Origin: Megaleporinus macrocephalus
Lineage: Eukaryota; Chordata; Actinopteri; Characiformes; Anostomidae
Reading direction: 5' to 3'
Length of the DNA stretch: 64,000 nt
Assembly: GCA_021613375.1 (NCBI GenBank)
Contig: CM038710.1
Span: 32,098,695 to 32,162,694, forward strand
Shown: positions 1 through 10,760 of the stretch, piece by piece
Layout: every line of letters begins with the position of its first letter
Numbering within the stretch: position 1 is the first letter of the stretch
Notes under the pieces: model-generated
Told to the model about the DNA's origin: nothing
Seen by the model: only the letters and a program-made list of their open reading frames with translations
The model's database searches: none
Translations under genes and position numbers: made by a program

Positions 1-120
1 CAAAGACAGGATCTGCTGTCTTATATCAAGCACCTTACTTAGTGTCTCAGTATAAGTCATGAATGTCAAATGAAGTGTCAGAGATTCACACGAATGATTC
101 ATTATGATTCATCCAAGGTG

Positions 121-486
121 CTAGAAGATGTACAAGAGATGTAGGGAAAGATCAGAGACCTGTGTCTGATGCTCATAATGCATCAGTGAGACTGTTTTTG
201 TTTCCATCAGCAGCAGACTCAGTGAGCAGAACCCAACTGAGGCTCGTCTGAGAGAGGGCACTGCATGCCGAGTCTGTTTCAGCAACTTTGTTAAGGAAAT
301 ATTCCAGCATTTTTTCAACCATATCTGTATCTTCCACACTTCTAGCTCACAGTCGATTACCATGAAAAAATAGTTTCCACGCATTTCCCTGAACACAGAA
401 AAGAGCCGTAGACCTAAATGTTTTATGAAACAAGTATTTTCTTCCATAAATTCTTTAGCCAAGGGATCCATAAAAGTGTTCAACAA
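121..486 (-). other. Unrecognised open frame, possibly an exon or repeat fragment
   Basis: A reverse-strand frame of 121 codons stays open across sequence that is not low-complexity. Its first ~70 residues have a mixed, protein-like composition (it begins MLNTFMDPLAKEF and contains FREMRGNYFFM). I do not recognise a family. No strong acceptor or polyadenylation signal pairs with it. It could be an old transposon or retrogene fragment, or chance. No function is proposed. Confidence 0.15.
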
Positions 487-589
487 AAAAGCAGCAAATC
501 TGTATATCTCGGAGGTGGGGCCAGTTTTCTAGAGGAAAAGCTGGTGATATGTTACCAGCGTAGTGGTGTGACTGGAATATTCACAGGGC

Positions 590-1069
590 ATTGCCTTATT
601 GTGTATGGTTACTGGGAAACCTTGCAGAAAGCAAAAGTAATTGGGACCACTTTTTAAATGTGCTGCTTCATTTCTCCTAACATCTGGTGGGAACTCTCAG
701 AGACGTCTCGACTAACGGCCTAACGATTTCTAAAAGCATTTAGCTCATGTTGGTTAAGTATAATCGTTGTGCCTGTTGCTAGTATTATAATACTACTCTT
801 ATTACATTGTTAAGCTATGGTTAAAAAAAAAGGATTCATTTTGTGAAATGCCCAACTAAAGTTTATCCCATCGGAATAGAGTTTCTTCATGGCCTTAACC
901 ACTTAGATAATTAACAACTGTCAGTGAAATCAACCAATTACCTTTAGATTTGCCGTGGATGGGACCAATTTGTGAGTAAAAAAAAAGAAAACAAATGGAA
1001 ATTGGCAGAAAGTCCATACCAGATCTGCTTGCTGCTTGCTTGTAGGACTTACTGTAAAACTGCTACAAG
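590..1069. repeat. Dispersed direct repeat, copy 1 (~480 bp)
   Basis: This block reappears in the same orientation at 3340-3821 with high identity by eye. Shared landmarks, in the same order, include GTGTATGGTTACTGGGAAAC near the start, AGAGACGTCTCGACT in the middle and an A-rich run followed by GAAAACAAATGG near the end. Copy 1 carries a short local duplication (GCTTGCTGCTTGCT) near its right end. No terminal inverted repeat was seen. It may be an interspersed element or a local duplication. Confidence 0.8.
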
Positions 1070-1075
1070 GTCAAA

Positions 1076-1265
1076 TATATCTTCACTGTCCGTAACTTTA
1101 CAGAAGATGATAAAAACTATCTTTACTTTCAGTGTAAGTTCATGTAAAGAGGTTTTATTCTATTTGGAGCATTTCTATTGGTCCATTTATCCTGAAACTT
1201 TCACAGGAAGCAAAGGGCAGCTGTCGTGTTCAAATGATATAAAAAATTTAAAATGGACAAAAATA
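1076..1265. mobile_element. MITE copy (family A, ~230 bp type), degraded
   Basis: It shares landmarks with the better copy at 28828-29053: CTTCACTGTCC near the left end, GAGCATTTCTATTGGTCCAT, CAGCTGTCGTGTTCAAATGAT and AAAATGGACAAA near the right end. It lies directly after the 590-1069 repeat. The right terminal repeat is lost. Confidence 0.5.
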
Positions 1266-1287
1266 TCTACAAGCTTTATATATCACA

Positions 1288-1829
1288 TAGTCTCAAAAGC
1301 TAGTGAGCTGCCTACACAGGCAGCATTTTACGTCATAGTATGCGCTCCCAACATGTAGGCTGTCTCAATACTTAGATACCTTAAACATGCTGTCTACTGA
1401 GGAGCCTTATTTTGACCTGATTTTAAGGAAGCATCGAAAGCTTCCTCAGCAGTGAAGTCGTTTTTTAGTAAAGTTATTTTGATTCTCTCTGGTGTTTTAA
1501 TGTGTTTTATTTCATATAATCACACAAAACAGCATTTGATTAGCAACTTTGTAATGAGTCGTTAACCATTATGTAGTTTTATACTCGAGCCATTAGCATT
1601 TATGCTAACAGATTTTTAAGCCTCGGGGTATTGTTTTGGAAGCCGGCCGGTAGCTTAGCAACCAGCTAAACCTCTGGTCTCGTGCTGCAGCGGGCGGAAA
1701 CAAGCCGCGACGCAGTTTCTCTCTAACTAGAGAGTCTCAATAATCTGTTTTATGAGGAGAGATGTCAGACAGAACCTGCTACTTAAACAGCTGCCTACAT
1801 AGACACTCACTAGGTTTTGAGACAGACCC
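1288..1829. mobile_element. Non-autonomous DNA transposon with ~40-bp imperfect terminal inverted repeats
   Basis: The left end reads TCTCAAAAGCTAGTGAGC followed by TGCCTAC. The reverse complement of the right end (near 1785-1828) reads TCTCAAAACCTAGTGAGT, then TGTAGGCAGC. The inverted similarity spans about 40 bases. No long frame is present. The superfamily is not certain and no clean target duplication was found. The interior holds a CpG-bearing stretch near 1640-1720. Confidence 0.6.
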
Positions 1830-2921
1830 AAAGAGTGTTTTAAAAAAGCTTCAAATGATTATATGTAGAACATGTCTAGACATGATCAATCTGAAAATGT
1901 TCATATGAATCACTGTTAGCATATCATAACATAACACTACAATCACATAGGGGTGTAAGAAGACTGAGCATTATAGTAGATGTGTTGTTTTACTGGATTT
2001 TGACACGTTTTTAGTCCATCTCTAAAACAACTTACACTGATTACAACTTTAGTAAGACATTATCTCCTGTCTATCTCATGGTAGGACCAGTATTGCTGGA
2101 CAGTGTAACGGCTGTGGTTTTGAATACACATTATAGAGTCACATATTTCACATTTTTATTCATGGAATGCAGCAGTTCCCCCTTATAAGGGAGTTTTGAG
2201 TCAACGGGTTTTCTGTTCTTTTACAAGAAAACACAGCAAAATTGTTGTCCATGGTAATTGATGGTTACGAGACAGCAGCAGGAGATAAAGATCAGGTTGA
2301 AAAATGCTGGAGTTGTACTTTAATGCTGCAGGAACCAGCTGAGAGTAGACTCTGTGGTTGTGTGCTCATAAGAAAGAGAGAGAAAAACAGAGAGGTGGGG
2401 GAACAAGTTGTTAATATTCTACATAGGCCCTTAGGAGAGAGGTCTGCACTGAATGCTGCAAAGGGAATAGCAAAGCTGTATTTCTGTTCAGCCAGCTGAA
2501 CCGAGACCTGTGTTACTCAATAATTTATGATGGTTAAAGATGAGACTGTAGATTACAGCTTGTAACTCGATTGCCTGAGTGCAGATTGTGGCAGCTTTTG
2601 TCCTTTACACCCTGGTTTTTCCATGTATTCGCCAGGCCAGGTTTCAGGTGGAATGAAAACAGACAGCGCAGGGTTCTAAATATCCTCGCTATGGGTTATG
2701 TCAAAATAACAATGTTACAGGCTTCTGATTGGTCAGGGGACCTATCAACTCACTGGAGCCATCGTGTAATAATATTCAACAACTGTAAATGGTTAATCAT
2801 GGCATTTAATCCAATCTTAGGACGTCTTGCCTTTGCCAACTTTTTTAGTATGTGGAAAACAGAAGAAACAGCAGAATTAGACAACCCCCAAAATAAAACA
2901 TAGAAATAAATTATTCTGTTT
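1830..2921. other. No supported gene
   Basis: AT-rich sequence without a recognised repeat or convincing exon. Short frames at 2242-2499 and 2571-2903 have no splice or family support. Confidence 0.5.
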
Positions 2922-2923
2922 TA

Positions 2924-3339
2924 CAGTATTGTACAAATGTTTTAAGCACTTGGGGACATTATTGTATTTAAAAAGCTATTTTTCCATAAGGGAAGATTTT
3001 ATGCACTCAGCAAAAAACTTGGACAGTATTAATAGAGAAAGTAGAGGTTTTACATGTCAGTGTGTTTATTTAACCATTTCCAAGCTTTTCTAACTCAGTG
3101 TTTTTTACAGTTATCATCTAATACCTGTTTTGACCTAATTTAACTGTGTACTTCATTAAGCTAAATCAAGATTGCCGATGAAGGAATGTAATAAACTCAT
3201 AAAATGTCTGAGGCATCCAGGAGAATTCTGGAACTAAACTTACTTCTATTTCTACTACTTTCTACTTTTTTTCAAAATAAGTACTATTTACTTCTTTCAA
3301 AATAAGATATTTATGCTACTTTGCATTATGTTTAGGATT
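2924..3339. mobile_element. Tc1-type non-autonomous element, truncated copy (family B)
   Basis: After a TA, the left end CAGTATTGTACAAATGTTTT matches the terminus of the complete copy at 25098-25609 (CAGTACTGTGCAAAACTTTT). Shared interior landmarks include GTCAGTGTGTTTATTTAACC, CATTTCCAAGCTT and AAGCTAAATCAAGATTGC, and the match continues to about 3338. It stops where the 3340-3821 repeat begins, so the right terminus is missing. Confidence 0.7.
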
Positions 3340-3821
3340 ATTGCCGTATTGTGTATGGTTACTGGGAAACCTTGCAGAAAACAAAAGTAATCGGGACCAC
3401 TTTTTAAATGTGCTGCTTCATTTCTCCTAACATCTGGTGGGAACTCTCAGAGACGTCTCGACTTTCAGTAAGGGACTAACGATTTCTAAAAGCATTTAGC
3501 TCATGTTGGTTTAGTATAATTGTTGTGCCTGTTGCTAGTATTACAGTACTACTCTTATTACATTGTTAAACTATGGTTGAAAATAAAGAAATAATTTCAT
3601 GAAAGATTGACGATTATCCGATTATCCAATCGGAATGGAGTTTCTCCATGGCCTTGACCACTTAGATAATTAGTAACTGTCAGTGAAATCAACCAATCAC
3701 ATTTAGATTTGCTGTGGGTGGGACCAATTTGTGAGTAAAAAAAAAAGAAAACAAATGGAAATTGGCAGAAAGTCCATACTGGATCTGCTTGCTGGAGGAC
3801 TTACTGTAAAACTGCTACAAG
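3340..3821. repeat. Dispersed direct repeat, copy 2 (~480 bp)
   Basis: Second copy of the 590-1069 block. It starts abruptly inside a truncated Tc1-type element and ends at the same CTGCTACAAG as copy 1, which places the repeat boundaries well at both ends. Confidence 0.8.
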
Positions 3822-3828
3822 ATGTAAT

Positions 3829-3905
3829 GTTGCGAGAGACGAGGTACGCAGATATACTCACAAACGTCTTTTATTTGACTCCACGTTGAATAAAAAGATG
3901 TAAAC
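3829..3905 (-). mobile_element. Possible LTR fragment (R-U5-like)
   Basis: On the reverse strand the sequence reads GTCAAATAAAAGACG and ends in TCTCTCGCAACA. That resembles a polyadenylation signal plus U5 end of a long terminal repeat. The upstream part and the target duplication are absent, so this is tentative. Confidence 0.25.
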
Positions 3906-3915
3906 AGACGTAAAA

Positions 3916-3916
<1 letters not shown>

Positions 3917-3948
<32 letters not shown>
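3917..3948. repeat. (TCTA)n microsatellite
   Basis: About eight perfect tetranucleotide units, followed by a short A-rich tract. Confidence 0.95.
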
Positions 3949-4067
3949 ATAGACACATAAGAAAAATAGCAATAGGAAAATAAATAAATAAATAGGTGAT
4001 CTCTAAATTTGCACACTCCATATATTTTATTATTTTATTATTATTGTGCAAATGTAACCATTAACTG

Positions 4068-4279
4068 ACAGGACACTGAAGTGCCCTTGAGCAACCACTG
4101 ACTGCTCCCCAGGCACTGTGATAGGGCTGCCCCTGACTGCTCCGGGCAAGTGCGCTCATTGACCCCTAGTGTGTCTGTTCACTAGTGTGTGTGTGTAGTT
4201 TCACTGCACTAATGGGTTAAATGCTGAATAAATCTTGAATTTCCCTCTGGGATCAATAAAGTATCTATCTATCTACTAT
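4068..4279 (+). mobile_element. SINE-like retroposon with (TCTA) tail
   Basis: The segment carries a sequence I recognise as a common fish short retroposon: GTGCCCTTGAGCAA, GACTGCTCCGGGCAAGTG, CACTAGTGTGTGTGTG and a 3' end CCCTCTGGGATCAATAAAG followed by TATCTATCTATC. The tetranucleotide tail is typical of LINE-mobilised elements. No target duplication was identified. Confidence 0.6.
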
Positions 4280-5579
4280 TATTGTAAAACATAAATAATA
4301 AAAATAAGGAAATCCCTTCTATGAGTAGGTGTGTTTTTTGTTTTTTTCCATTTTGTGGTCTGCACGATTCATACATTTTAGTGGCTTTCACCATGACAGA
4401 AATTTCTCAAGTAGCATCGGTACATTGAGTCTTTTGCTTCATATACAGAGGCAGGCCATTTAAAAGAACTGGAACAAACAGGCTCCTATAGTATCTGCCA
4501 CCAGTTCTATTTTAATGTCGATGGCCCCAGTGCACCAAGCACATTGTTCAGAGGTGCCTCAGTGCACTGAGTGTAATTATTAGCATCAGATATGAAACAA
4601 CTTGCACCCTACCAGCAGACTTTGATCCTAGGAGAGAGGACAGGAAGCAATACTTTAAACCAATGTCTTATAGGCCCATTGTATTTGCGATAAGTGCCTA
4701 AAAATCCCAACAATGAACCAATATTAAGCCTTAGGAACCAGTATAGGCAAATGGTCTCCATTTGTGATTATTGTTAATGAGGTATCTTAAAAAAAAGATG
4801 TCTGCCAAACTGGTATTTTGAACACAATTTGACTAAAGAAAGCAAACTCTGAAAGTAGTGTTGCAATTCGCAATATTTATATACTATGTGCACCAATGCC
4901 TCTGAAACTCCAGTGGTGAATGTTATTTTTTGCAGTCTGTGTTGAGCCTGTATAATGTGTGGTGACTGTGTAAGCATTGTAGGGGTTTGTGTATGTGGAC
5001 TGTTGGTGAATCTTTGTATGCCCACCACTGGCATGTGAATCTAGCTGGAAGGGGCTGCGGAGGCTAAGGATTTTTCTAGGTTAGCTGTTCCACTGTGCAA
5101 TAGCAGCTGCCTTATAGTGGATGATGCACAGAAATAGAAGCAGTACTGTGCCAGGATGGACAGTTAAAGCCTTACAAGAGCATCCAGTCCCAAAAGAGTG
5201 TTACAGCACCGATGGCATATTTAGATGTAGACAAGAAGAACTGTATGCAGGGAGCTAAGGTTAAATGAACTGTATTAAATAATGCAACACATTGTAGGTA
5301 GAATGATTTGTCAGTACTGAAAGGACATCAACGGAGAAACTGGTTGTTTTGTTATTATAGTACTAACATTTGACCAGTAGAGGTTGGTTGGTCAGCAAGG
5401 TGAACTGTTTGCAGGTAACACAAGTTATTATAATTGTTTTCACTGTTTTACTGTATGGTTCTGAATATACATTTCTGGGTGGCTGTTATTCTTTAGTGCT
5501 AACACATGGTTTGTATTTGTTTTAGGAAAAACAGTCTTACCTGGGTGTACCCTAAGCCTCGAACCTGCCCGGCTCTGCC

Positions 5580-5580
<1 letters not shown>
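4280..5580. other. No supported gene
   Basis: Unique-looking AT-rich sequence with no recognised repeat or exon. The short reverse frame at 4774-5034 has no support. Confidence 0.5.

Positions 5581-5584
<4 letters not shown>

Positions 5585-5613
<29 letters not shown>
5585..5613. repeat. (GA)n microsatellite
   Basis: Pure GA tract. A CT-rich tract follows at 5718-5770 and a (CA)n tract at 5826-5848. Confidence 0.95.
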
Positions 5614-5615
<2 letters not shown>

Positions 5616-6029
5616 ACATGCTGCAATCGATTGGCTCTGTCTTGCAGTAGTAGATGATGGAGTTTGTAAGAGAGGTCAAAGGCAGCTGTGCATTCTTCTG
5701 TTTAATCAACTGTGTTGCTGCTCTGCTCTCTCTCCCTCTCTCTATCTGTGTCCCCCTCGCTCGCTCTCTCAAATGCAACACTATTATTGATCCATTCTCT
5801 CCCACACTTTTCCATTTTTCCTAGTGCACACACACACACACACACACAAAAAAAAATAAGTGAAATATAGAATTAAACCCAAAATTAAAGCAACTTAGGT
5901 GTGTCTTTGTGCATGTTTCTAATATATACAGACATAATCTAAAAAAATCACAGTGTATGATTTTTTAATAATTTATTTGTGTGTTACTGCTACAAATAAG
6001 TATTTGAACACCTGTGAAAATCAATGGTA

Positions 6030-7131
6030 ATATTTGGTACAGAAGCCTTCCACTGCAGCAGAGTTTGGGCTCCGTCCAAAGATTTTCTATAGGGTTTAGG
6101 TCTGGAGACTGGCTAGGCCACTCCAGAACCTTGATTTGCTTCTTACCGAGCCACTGCTTGGTTATCCTGGCTGTGTGCTTTGGGTCATTGTCATGTTGAA
6201 AGACCAGCCACGACCCATCTTCAGTGCTCTAACTGAGGGAAGGAGGTTGTTCCCCAAAATCTCGCAATACATGGCCCCGGTCATCCTCTCCCATGTGCAG
6301 AAACACCCCCAAAGCATGATGCTTTCACCCCCATGCTTTACAGTAGGGATGGTGTTTTGGGGATGGTACTCTTTATTCTTCGTCCTCCAAACATGGCGAG
6401 TGGAATTCAGACCAAAAAGTTCTATTTTGATTTCACTTTGACCACAGAACTTTCTCCCATGACTCCTTTTTTTCTTGTAAATATTTTCTTACCACACAGT
6501 CCAACAGCACTTACTCTTATTCTTATTTCCTACTTCTAGCTTGCTATAACCATCTGAATGCTTTACACTCAAGAAAAACAGCCTCAGCATATTTATTTCT
6601 TGTAACTGATTTATTTTAATGCTTTGTTTCTTATTTATTTATTTATTTAAAGCACTTTGAGTTGCCACTGTGTATGAAAGGTGCTATACAAATAAACTTG
6701 CCTTGCCTTGCCTCTGGATCATCCAAATGGTCATGGGCAAATTTAAGACGGGCCTGGATGTGTGCTGATTTAAGCGGGAGAACCTTCCGTGCTTTTAAAC
6801 TATGACGTCTTGGTGTATTACCCACAGTAACCTTGGAAACAGTGGTGCCAGCTCTCTTCAGGTCATTGACCAGCTCCTCCTGTGTAGTTCTGGGCGTATT
6901 CCTCACCTTTCTTAGGATCATTGATGCGCCACGAGGTGAGATCTTGCATGGAGCCCCAGTCCGAGGGAGATTGACAGTCATGTTTAGCTTTTTCCATATT
7001 CTAATAATTGCTCCAACAGTTGATCTTTCTTCACCAAGCTGCTTGGCAAATTGCCCCGTAGCCCTTTCCAGCCTTGTGGAGGTCTACAATTTTGTCTCTG
7101 GGGTCTTTGAACAGCTCTTTGGTCTTAGCCA
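6030..7131 (-). pseudogene. Tc1-like transposase pseudogene
   Basis: The gene would encode a DDE transposase that cuts and pastes its own element at TA sites. Reading leftward, the start codon lies near 7131 ([12 protein letters not shown]). A helix-turn-helix part follows at 6643-6981, containing [20 protein letters not shown] and [20 protein letters not shown]. Further left are the landmarks TIPTVKHGG, a CAACATGACAATGACCC core holding the second catalytic Asp, and an [15 protein letters not shown] stretch with the catalytic Glu. The frame is broken by at least one early frameshift, by the inserted LINE tail at about 6464-6713, and by a deletion of most of the C-terminal segment after the Glu motif. 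It is clearly dead. The family is certain; the exact subfamily is not. Confidence 0.88.
6464..6713 (+). mobile_element. L2/CR1-like LINE 3' tail nested in the Tc1 element
   Basis: Tc1 sequence stops after CATGACTCC and resumes at CTGGATCATCC. The intervening ~250 bp ends with AAGCACTTTGAGTTGCCACT, GGTGCTATACAAATAAACTT and repeated GCCTT. This ending is typical of fish L2/CR1-like retroposon 3' regions. The insertion orders events: the Tc1 copy was in place first. Confidence 0.75.
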
Positions 7132-7495
7132 TGTTAGTAGTTGGAGTCTTACTGATTGTGTGGGGTGGACAGGTGTCTTTATGCAGCTAACCACCTCAAA
7201 CAGGTGCTTCTAATTTAGAATAATAAGTGGAGCGGAGGTGGACTTTTTAGAGATGGACTAACAGGTCTTCGAGGGCCAGATTTTTTGTTGATTGTCAGGT
7301 GTATAAATACTTATTTGCAGCAGTAACACACAAATAAATTATTAAAAAATCGTACACTGTGATTTTTTTTAGATTTTGTCTTTTATAGTGGACATTCATC
7401 TAAGATGAAAATTTCAGACCCCTCCATGATTTCTAAGTGGGAGAACTTGCAAAGACGCAGTGTGTTCAAATACTTATTTTCCTCACTGTATATAT

Positions 7496-7890
7496 ATACA
7501 CTTCCTAAGAGCAAGAGGAGGAAACCTTGAGAGGAACCAAGACCCATAAGACCTCTGGTCAACACCAGATAGCAAAAAAAAACAACAAGGCAATAGGAAC
7601 TGAAGATATACTGAATATAGAATATATACAATATAAAATATTGAATAAATAAAATAACAGCCACAATTCATCAGGTTTACAATCCCACTTAAAAAAAAAA
7701 CTAACGAAATGTGTCCTATAGCAAACAAATAAAAATGCTGACAGATAGCACCAACAGCAGCGCAGGATCAATAGCAGGAATAAGACCAGAGTTTTTAAGA
7801 TACAGAGTTCTGACTTGATTTGAAAAGAAAAGTCTGTGTCAGCTCGATCAGTGTGAATTTGATTCTGTTGCAATTTGCTGATATAAAATG
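7496..7890. mobile_element. LINE-derived interspersed repeat fragment
   Basis: Landmarks GAGGAAACCTTGAGAGGAAC, CTCTGGTCAACACCAGATAG and ACTGAAGATATACTGAATAT match a repeat I recall from several fish genomes, associated with LINE-type sequence. It directly follows the Tc1 terminus. There is no coding frame. Confidence 0.5.
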
Positions 7891-8099
7891 ATGTCGTTTG
7901 AAATGAGCTCAACTGTGACTAAACCAGAAGAGCCAATGCCAGGTTTGTATAGAAGTATATTATTATTGCTGTCTTAACAAAACCAGGCAATTTAAGACCA
8001 GAAACATTGGCAAATGTTCATAACGCTTCAATCTTAAGGACTTGATGTAATTGTGCTTGATATAAAAGAAACATATAAGAAAAGTCTAGTCTTTTATGA

Positions 8100-8515
8100 T
8101 TAGACCATCAGCATCAGCAGAAAAAAAACCCAACAGCTTATATAGAAAGCTGGAGCTATTGCAAAGAGTTTAGGTATTTTACCCCATACTGTGTGGAATG
8201 GCATCAAAAAATTGAGGGAATCTGGACAAAAAGTCTGAAAACTATGAATGAATGCTGTTGACCTCCATCCCTCGGAAAGCACTGCATTAAACACCACAAA
8301 GGGTCAGGAGTACTAAGCAAAACTGCTGTCAGTAAACACCATTGTTGTTGTTGTTGTTAGTTGAGACTGGATTATCTGAAGTGAAAGTGATATATCTACA
8401 GATACACAGCTGACTTCTCTGGGCTGAGTGGATGTGTGAGTTGTAGTTTGATGAGTCAACCTTTCAGACTATTTATGGAAACAACGGATGTAACATTCTC
8501 TGAATCTGAGACCTA
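8100..8515 (+). pseudogene. Tc1-like transposase relic (second subfamily)
   Basis: Stretches resembling a Tc1-family transposase follow one another: GTGTGGAATGGCATCAAAAA (helix-turn-helix region), GGAAAGCACTGCATTAAACA, then GATGAGTCAACCTTTCAGAC, which matches the SDES-FQI block around the first catalytic Asp. Frameshifts, a (TTG)n run near 8345 and deletions break it. The subfamily differs from the 5.9-7.5 kb element. Confidence 0.6.
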
Positions 8516-8519
8516 AACA

Positions 8520-9290
8520 ACCATCCAAACAGTTACTAGTTTACGAGCAGTTTACTACATTAGTATTTCAAAAAAGTTTAAAAGGCAGAGTCAGAGATCA
8601 GAAACATAAATAAAGCACTTTTATTTTAAACACATGTTTTGGCAGCCCTGGCACATTTCACGCACAGAGTTTGTTGTTAGCAACTGGCTCTGGTTGTTAG
8701 GTGGTCTGGGTCTTTCACTTTGTTAATGCTTGTGTTGAGATGCCTGTTCATAAATATGCGGCAGTGAGCAACTTCATTGACTCGAGCTCTTACCTCGCTG
8801 GAGAGTTGTGTAGTTTGCGCCAGCTTTAAACGTGAGGTCAGTGATAAGAGCAATAAATAGCAACAATGACAATATATAATGCAATAAAAATATACTTTTG
8901 TATAATGTGTTGTTATGTTAACAGGCTAGGAGGGTTTGGGTTTGCTAACGTTTATATAATTTTTGTCAGAAAGTACTCTGAAACATAAAATTACAATACT
9001 CTCTGGCCACATCCCAAACTGCAGACTTTTTTATATATATGTTACGGACAATTAAAATGTTTTCTGAAAACAGTACCTTGTATTGTGGAGTATCTTGTTT
9101 AGTTTGTAAAGTGAACTTTAATTAGATTTATCTAATAAGAAACAGAAGTACACAGTACATTTGTATTTTACTGTAATTCCACAAATGTTGTTCTAAATCA
9201 CTATACATACAGAGATTTACTACCTTACCTACAGTGGAATCAGCTTATAGGTAATAGTTTAGGGGATAGGGTGGGCTTTGATTCATATTA
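8520..9290. other. No supported gene
   Basis: AT-rich sequence with no recognised element. A CpG-bearing stretch at 8750-8840 has no associated frame. Confidence 0.5.
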
Positions 9291-9291
9291 G

Positions 9292-9439
9292 CAAATGTGT
9301 CCCACCAAACCAGCTTCTACATCCTTGGGTATATTTACCAGAAATTATGACATTTAAAGGTAATGTTTTACCTTTACATGTCATAATTTCTGTTAAATAT
9401 ACCCAAGGATGTAGAAGCTGGTTTGGTGGGACACATTTG
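9292..9439. repeat. 148-bp near-perfect palindrome (fold-back)
   Basis: The two arms are reverse complements from the outer edges (CAAATGTGTCCCACC and GGTGGGACACATTTG) to a centre near 9365/9366, with a 4-base loop (TGTT at 9364-9367). Arm length is about 72 bases with a few mismatches and no gaps. Pairing fails immediately outside both edges, so the boundaries are sharp. It may be a fold-back MITE or a recent inverted duplication. Confidence 0.92.
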
Positions 9440-10596
9440 ATATATTGTGTCAAACAGAATGGACTAGTCACTGCTTTTTTATTTTATTTATTTTATCCAA
9501 CTTTTTGGAATTTGGAAAAGCAAAGAAATGTGATATTGAATTTAGTTGTTTTGAATTTTTTGTGTTGTTTTTCTGGTGATGAAAAATAAGTAACATGTAA
9601 TTAATGGCCATTTACTAGAAATTAAATAAATAAAGGGTGCTCCCAGTCTTTAGCATTGCACTGTAAATTTGTGTAATACTAAGTATGATTGTGTATTGTT
9701 GCTGCTGGACAACCATAGAAGAACTGTTAGCATGTAGAACACATGCCCACCAACAAGAACAACAGGAACAAATAAGGTTTAAAGTGATGTGGGCATGCAC
9801 GCACACACACACACACATTCGCCTGCAGTGTGTCCCACAGGTAGGTAGTGGGGAATAACATTGTCTGACATGGTTGTGGTAATTAATGATGAATGAACTC
9901 CTGCATCACTTACAAATGATGCCTGATCTCCGAGGAGAGAGGCTGCTCTGACTAACAAACACCCAATTCATTATCCTCCCTCCCTCCCGCCCTCTCGGTC
10001 TCTTCCTCGCCTCTTCTTTCCCCCTCTAGTCCTGTGGAATCTCATCCCCACTGGTGAAAATGACTCCCCAAGCACTCTTCACCTTTCTGCGAATGAGAAG
10101 TTACTATTTTAACCAGATCCGCAAGCCTGTGGAAAAGCGCCGGAGAAGATTATCACTGTGCTTCCATATTGATTTGAAATTTAAAACGTATTAAATGGTG
10201 ATAAACAGTTCGTGTTGTGGTTCCAGGCTTAATAAATCTCTTTAAGACTACTATGGCATACTCTTTTAATATAGCTATCAATCGATCTTTCAGATGGAAG
10301 GACTTAAGAAAGTAAATGAAAGTTATGAAAACAGTTGCACATTTATCATAAAAACCCATCTTAGATTAGATAGATGTGCTTTATGAAGTGTACTTTATGC
10401 CTTCAATATGTTAGTACAGGAGCATGTTTACCATTGTGTTACATCATCTATCACTGTGACAGCACTTAATAATCATTTGGGGATTGAGTGATCTTGTTAT
10501 ATGAGTCATGTGTACAGCGTTGGTGCTGCTTTCACAAATGTTGTTTACCAATATCCCCCACTAAAACACACACCCACCTCTGATTTTGAACTTTAG

Positions 10597-10745
10597 TTAG
10601 GATGGTCCTTGATTTCTTTGGCCTGATGAACATGGCGTCCATTAGTTCCATGAATAATCTGAAAGCTTGGCTCATCAGACCACAGTAGATATTCCAGAGA
10701 GCTCAGCCGCATTTCTAAATGTTGATGACGAATGACTTCCGATGT
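10597..10745 (-). pseudogene. Tc1-like transposase fragment at the edge of a minisatellite
   Basis: The reverse-strand frame contains LLWSDEPSFQIIHGTNGRHV, which matches the first catalytic Asp block of Tc1-family transposases (WSDE-S-FQI-G-NGR-V). The N-terminal side runs into the 26-bp tandem repeat at 10761 and the rest of the gene is absent. Confidence 0.7.
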
Positions 10746-10760
10746 GTATAGTGCAGCCTT

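Larger units (their letters stand above)
5931..7490 (-). mobile_element. Decayed Tc1/mariner element, reverse orientation, with a nested insertion
   Basis: The right end is an intact Tc1-type terminal repeat: AAATCATGGAGG-type sequence in reverse complement and a terminus reading CAAATACTTATTTTCCTCAC beside TA. The left end keeps only the inner repeat (ATAATCTAAAAAAATCAC, then CAAATAAGTATTTGAACACC); the outer left terminus has been lost. A transposase pseudogene lies between them on the reverse strand. A separate retroposon tail is inserted at about 6464-6713. The element cannot be mobile, having one broken end and a broken gene. Confidence 0.9.

Noticed and set aside
6136..7213. Forward-strand frames at 6136-6441 and 6833-7213 as genes
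   Set aside because: They are antisense shadows of the Tc1 transposase pseudogene on the reverse strand.
9278..9589. 103-codon forward and 62-codon reverse frames
   Set aside because: Both are products of the palindrome at 9292-9439.
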